DNA of 64,000 bases from Panax quinquefolius. Its lineage: Eukaryota; Streptophyta; Magnoliopsida; Apiales; Araliaceae. Numbering within the stretch: the stretch's first letter is position 1; the number at the start of each line of letters is the position of its first letter. Below are positions 62,187 to 64,000 of the stretch, in pieces. The stretch spans positions 4,119,501-4,183,500 of the forward strand of contig CM035164.1 in NCBI GenBank assembly GCA_020205615.1. The letters are read 5' to 3'. Under the pieces are notes generated by a model. That model was not told the origin of the DNA. It saw nothing but the letters and a program-made list of their open reading frames with translations, and ran no database searches. Both the position numbers and the translations under genes were made by a program.

Positions 62187-63104
62187 CTACAGTTGAGTTT
62201 TTAACTCCTGAAGTTCAATAGGAGCCATTCGATATGGGGATTTAGAAATGGGTTTTGTACTGGGTTCAAGATCGATACAAAATTCAATTTCACGCTCTGG
62301 GGGTAGGTCAGGAAGTTCTTCAGGGAATACGTCAAGAAATTCATTAACAATAGAAATATTATTCAAAACTGACGTATTTTTGTTTAGATCTGTGACATGA
62401 GCTAAGAATGCTTGACATCCGTTTTTCAATAAACGAATAGCTTTATGGCTTGAGATGACAGTTATTGATTTTAATGGTTTGGTTGCTTGAATTCGCATAA
62501 TAGGTCGATTAGGAATATGAAAGCTAACAACCTTACGAAAACAATCAATTTTTGCATGATGAGTAGTTAACCAATCAATCCCTAGATTTACATCAAATGC
62601 AAGTATTTTTAATGCAATAAGATCGACAGGTAATGTGTGGGTACCAACTTGAACCAAACAAGACTTATAAACCGTGGATGTAATGAAGGTTTCTCCCAAC
62701 GGAGTTTCCACAGATAAGTCAAAGTCTAATTTCTCCGAAGTCAAATTTAATCGTTGAGCGCAAGTAAGAGAAACAAAAGAATGGGTAGAACCGGTATCAA
62801 ATAAAGTGTAGACTTCGCTAGAGTTTATGATAAGCTTACCCGTGATGACCTCATTCGGGTTCCTTGCTTTCTGGGAGGTCACAACAAACGCTCTCCCTTG
62901 CACTATCGGCTTTGACTTTTCTGGGACAACATTTGATGCCTCCATCCTAGCTAAATTTATCTTCGGTGAACGACAAAATCGGGCTAAGTGACCTTCTCTT
63001 CCATAATTATAACATGCTTTGACTGAGATCGCATAATTTGACCGATGTGTCCCTCCCTCCGCATTTGAAGTATATGATAGGTGGTCTTTCAACTTCCTTA
63101 ACAA
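62187..63104 (-). pseudogene. Zinc knuckle and protease region of the outer element, open frame
   Basis: A 305-codon frame begins in late gag and holds CYNYGREGHLARFC, a CCHC knuckle whose second Cys is Tyr. It continues with VYTLFDTGSTHSFVSLTCAQ, the aspartic-protease active site (DTGSTHSFVS), then FDVNLGIDWLTTHHAKIDCF and DVFPEELPDLPPEREIEFCI, the stretch joining protease to RT. It ends at the TAG before RT. In a live element this is one polyprotein with RT. Confidence 0.85.
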
Positions 63105-63242
63105 CGGCAGGTCTTTGGTCTTTGACGTCTTTCCATCATTGTTGAATCTCCTCTTCTTGAAATGTCCATTCTTCTTGTTTTGGCCCTGATTACCACCAAA
63201 GTGGTTACCATTTTCCGCCTGTTGATTCCTCCACGCTTGTTG

Positions 63243-63885
63243 TCACCGCTTGATGATGATCGCTCTCACCGGTATTATCATTTTCTTGTTTACCGCTCTC
63301 TTTTGGTTCGTTGACTCATTATCGCGCTCCACCATCTGAGCCCTATTTACAACATCTGAATACAAACACAGTTTATGAGAAATAAGATGTTGATGTATCT
63401 CCGGCTTCAAACCTCTTAAAAACATTCGCGCCATTCTCCCTTCATTATCCACCAAGTGAGACGCAAACTAGGATAACTCCGCAAATTTTGCCTCGTATTG
63501 CGACACAGTCATATTGTTTTGCTCCAATTTGATAAACTCCACCTCTTTCATGTGACGAATACTTTCGGGAAAATATTTGTCGTTGAATGACTTCGAACTT
63601 CTCCCAAGTCATCTTCAAGACGCAAAAGTTGAGTACGCTTTTACCGATTCCCACCGATGTCGCTTCTCCACGTAACATAAAGGCGACAAAGGGAACCTTT
63701 TGCTCCTCGGAGCATCCCAAGACATCAAATATCTTGGTGATCTGCTTTATCCATGCTTCCGCCATAAGTGGTTTTGGATCTCCTTTAAACTCCGGTGGTC
63801 CCAGCTCCTTGAACTGATTAGCGGTGACCGCCCGAGAGTTTCCAGCGTTTCCACCTACATTTTGGATGAGCCGCTTCGCTTTCAT
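63243..63885 (-). pseudogene. gag (capsid) region of the outer element
   Basis: 63885-63445 gives FKELGPPEFKGDPKPLMAEA, then WIKQITKIFDVLGCSEEQKV and KMTWEKFE, the Retrotrans_gag capsid domain. 63455-63243 gives MARMFLRGLKPEIHQHLISH and AQMVERDNE, the following capsid segment. The two stretches overlap in different frames, so at least one frameshift lies near 63,500-63,620. Gag forms the particle shell. Confidence 0.8.
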
Positions 63886-64000
63886 TGTTGTATGAATCAG
63901 ATAAAGCCCATGAACAATCCATCATTCATCATTTGGTCGGTGTTGTTGTTTGCATGAGGATTGTCGACTTTTCGATGCATGCATTTTTCACGATTATTGA

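Larger units (their letters stand above)
47104..64000 (-). mobile_element. Outer Tekay/Del-type chromovirus, partial, running off the right edge
   Basis: The 3' LTR is 47104-49531. The body is 49532-50633 plus 60542-64000, split by a second element. The order on the minus strand, from right to left, is gag, zinc knuckle, protease, RT, RNase H, integrase and chromodomain-like tail. The 5' LTR must lie beyond 64,000, so the TSD (TTTGA on the left, 47099-47103) cannot be confirmed. It is the best preserved element in the window, with protease and RT in frames of 305 and 243 codons. Confidence 0.9.

Noticed and set aside
47104..64000. A retroviral envelope gene or a pararetrovirus
   Set aside because: No env-like or movement-protein frame is present; LTRs, primer site and chromovirus gag-pol order show ordinary Ty3/gypsy retrotransposons.

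Overview
This is nuclear DNA of a flowering plant, most likely a eudicot. Protein-coding genes are split by GT-AG introns, the two best-preserved genes belong to plant families (a DREB2-type AP2/ERF factor and a plastid-targeted adenylosuccinate synthetase), and most of the rest is plant transposable elements. The species cannot be fixed from the sequence. I found no prokaryotic system, CRISPR array, rRNA or tRNA gene.

Layout. (1) About 1-9,000: a decayed Ty3/gypsy element of the Tat lineage on the minus strand (gag, protease, RT, RNase H, integrase), followed by a tandem-repeat block and a remnant open frame on the opposite strand. (2) About 9,000-11,232: AT-rich DNA with one unrecognised gene-like fragment. 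(3) 11,233-23,584: a solo LTR of a Tekay/Del-type chromovirus (target-site duplication, TSD, CTTAT), split by a complete element of the same family (13,058-22,985, TSD TTATC). (4) About 25,000-46,330: a gene island. It holds a six-exon gene for a PHD-finger plus TRF-type MYB protein (25,301-30,695, +), an intact intronless DREB2F-like gene (32,867-33,760, +) and a decayed adenylosuccinate synthetase gene (46,199-40,322, -). Class II transposons sit around and inside these genes: a MULE with a perfect 9-bp TSD, a hAT element carrying another solo LTR, a second hAT in an ADSS intron and two Stowaway-like MITEs in another ADSS intron, with a Harbinger-like MITE just beyond the ADSS 5' end. (5) 47,104-64,000: a Tekay-type element running off the right edge, with a second complete element of the same family (50,634-60,541, TSD GCAAT) inserted in its integrase region.

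The genes are independent nuclear genes, not a pathway. The DREB2F and ADSS genes lie next to each other, tail to tail. In Arabidopsis the same two genes carry consecutive locus numbers (AT3G57600 and AT3G57610, from memory), so this looks like a conserved gene pair. The ADSS copy has an 8-bp frameshifting duplication, a nonsense codon and a 24-bp deletion that removes the C-terminal nucleotide-binding loop, so a functional paralogue probably exists elsewhere.

A window-wide oddity is that related transposon copies differ very often at CTG/CAG/CCGG motifs, with indels and scrambles (for example CTG read as CG or TCG) as well as transitions. This could be a consensus artefact at CHG-methylated sites, so the broken state of many transposon frames should be read with caution.
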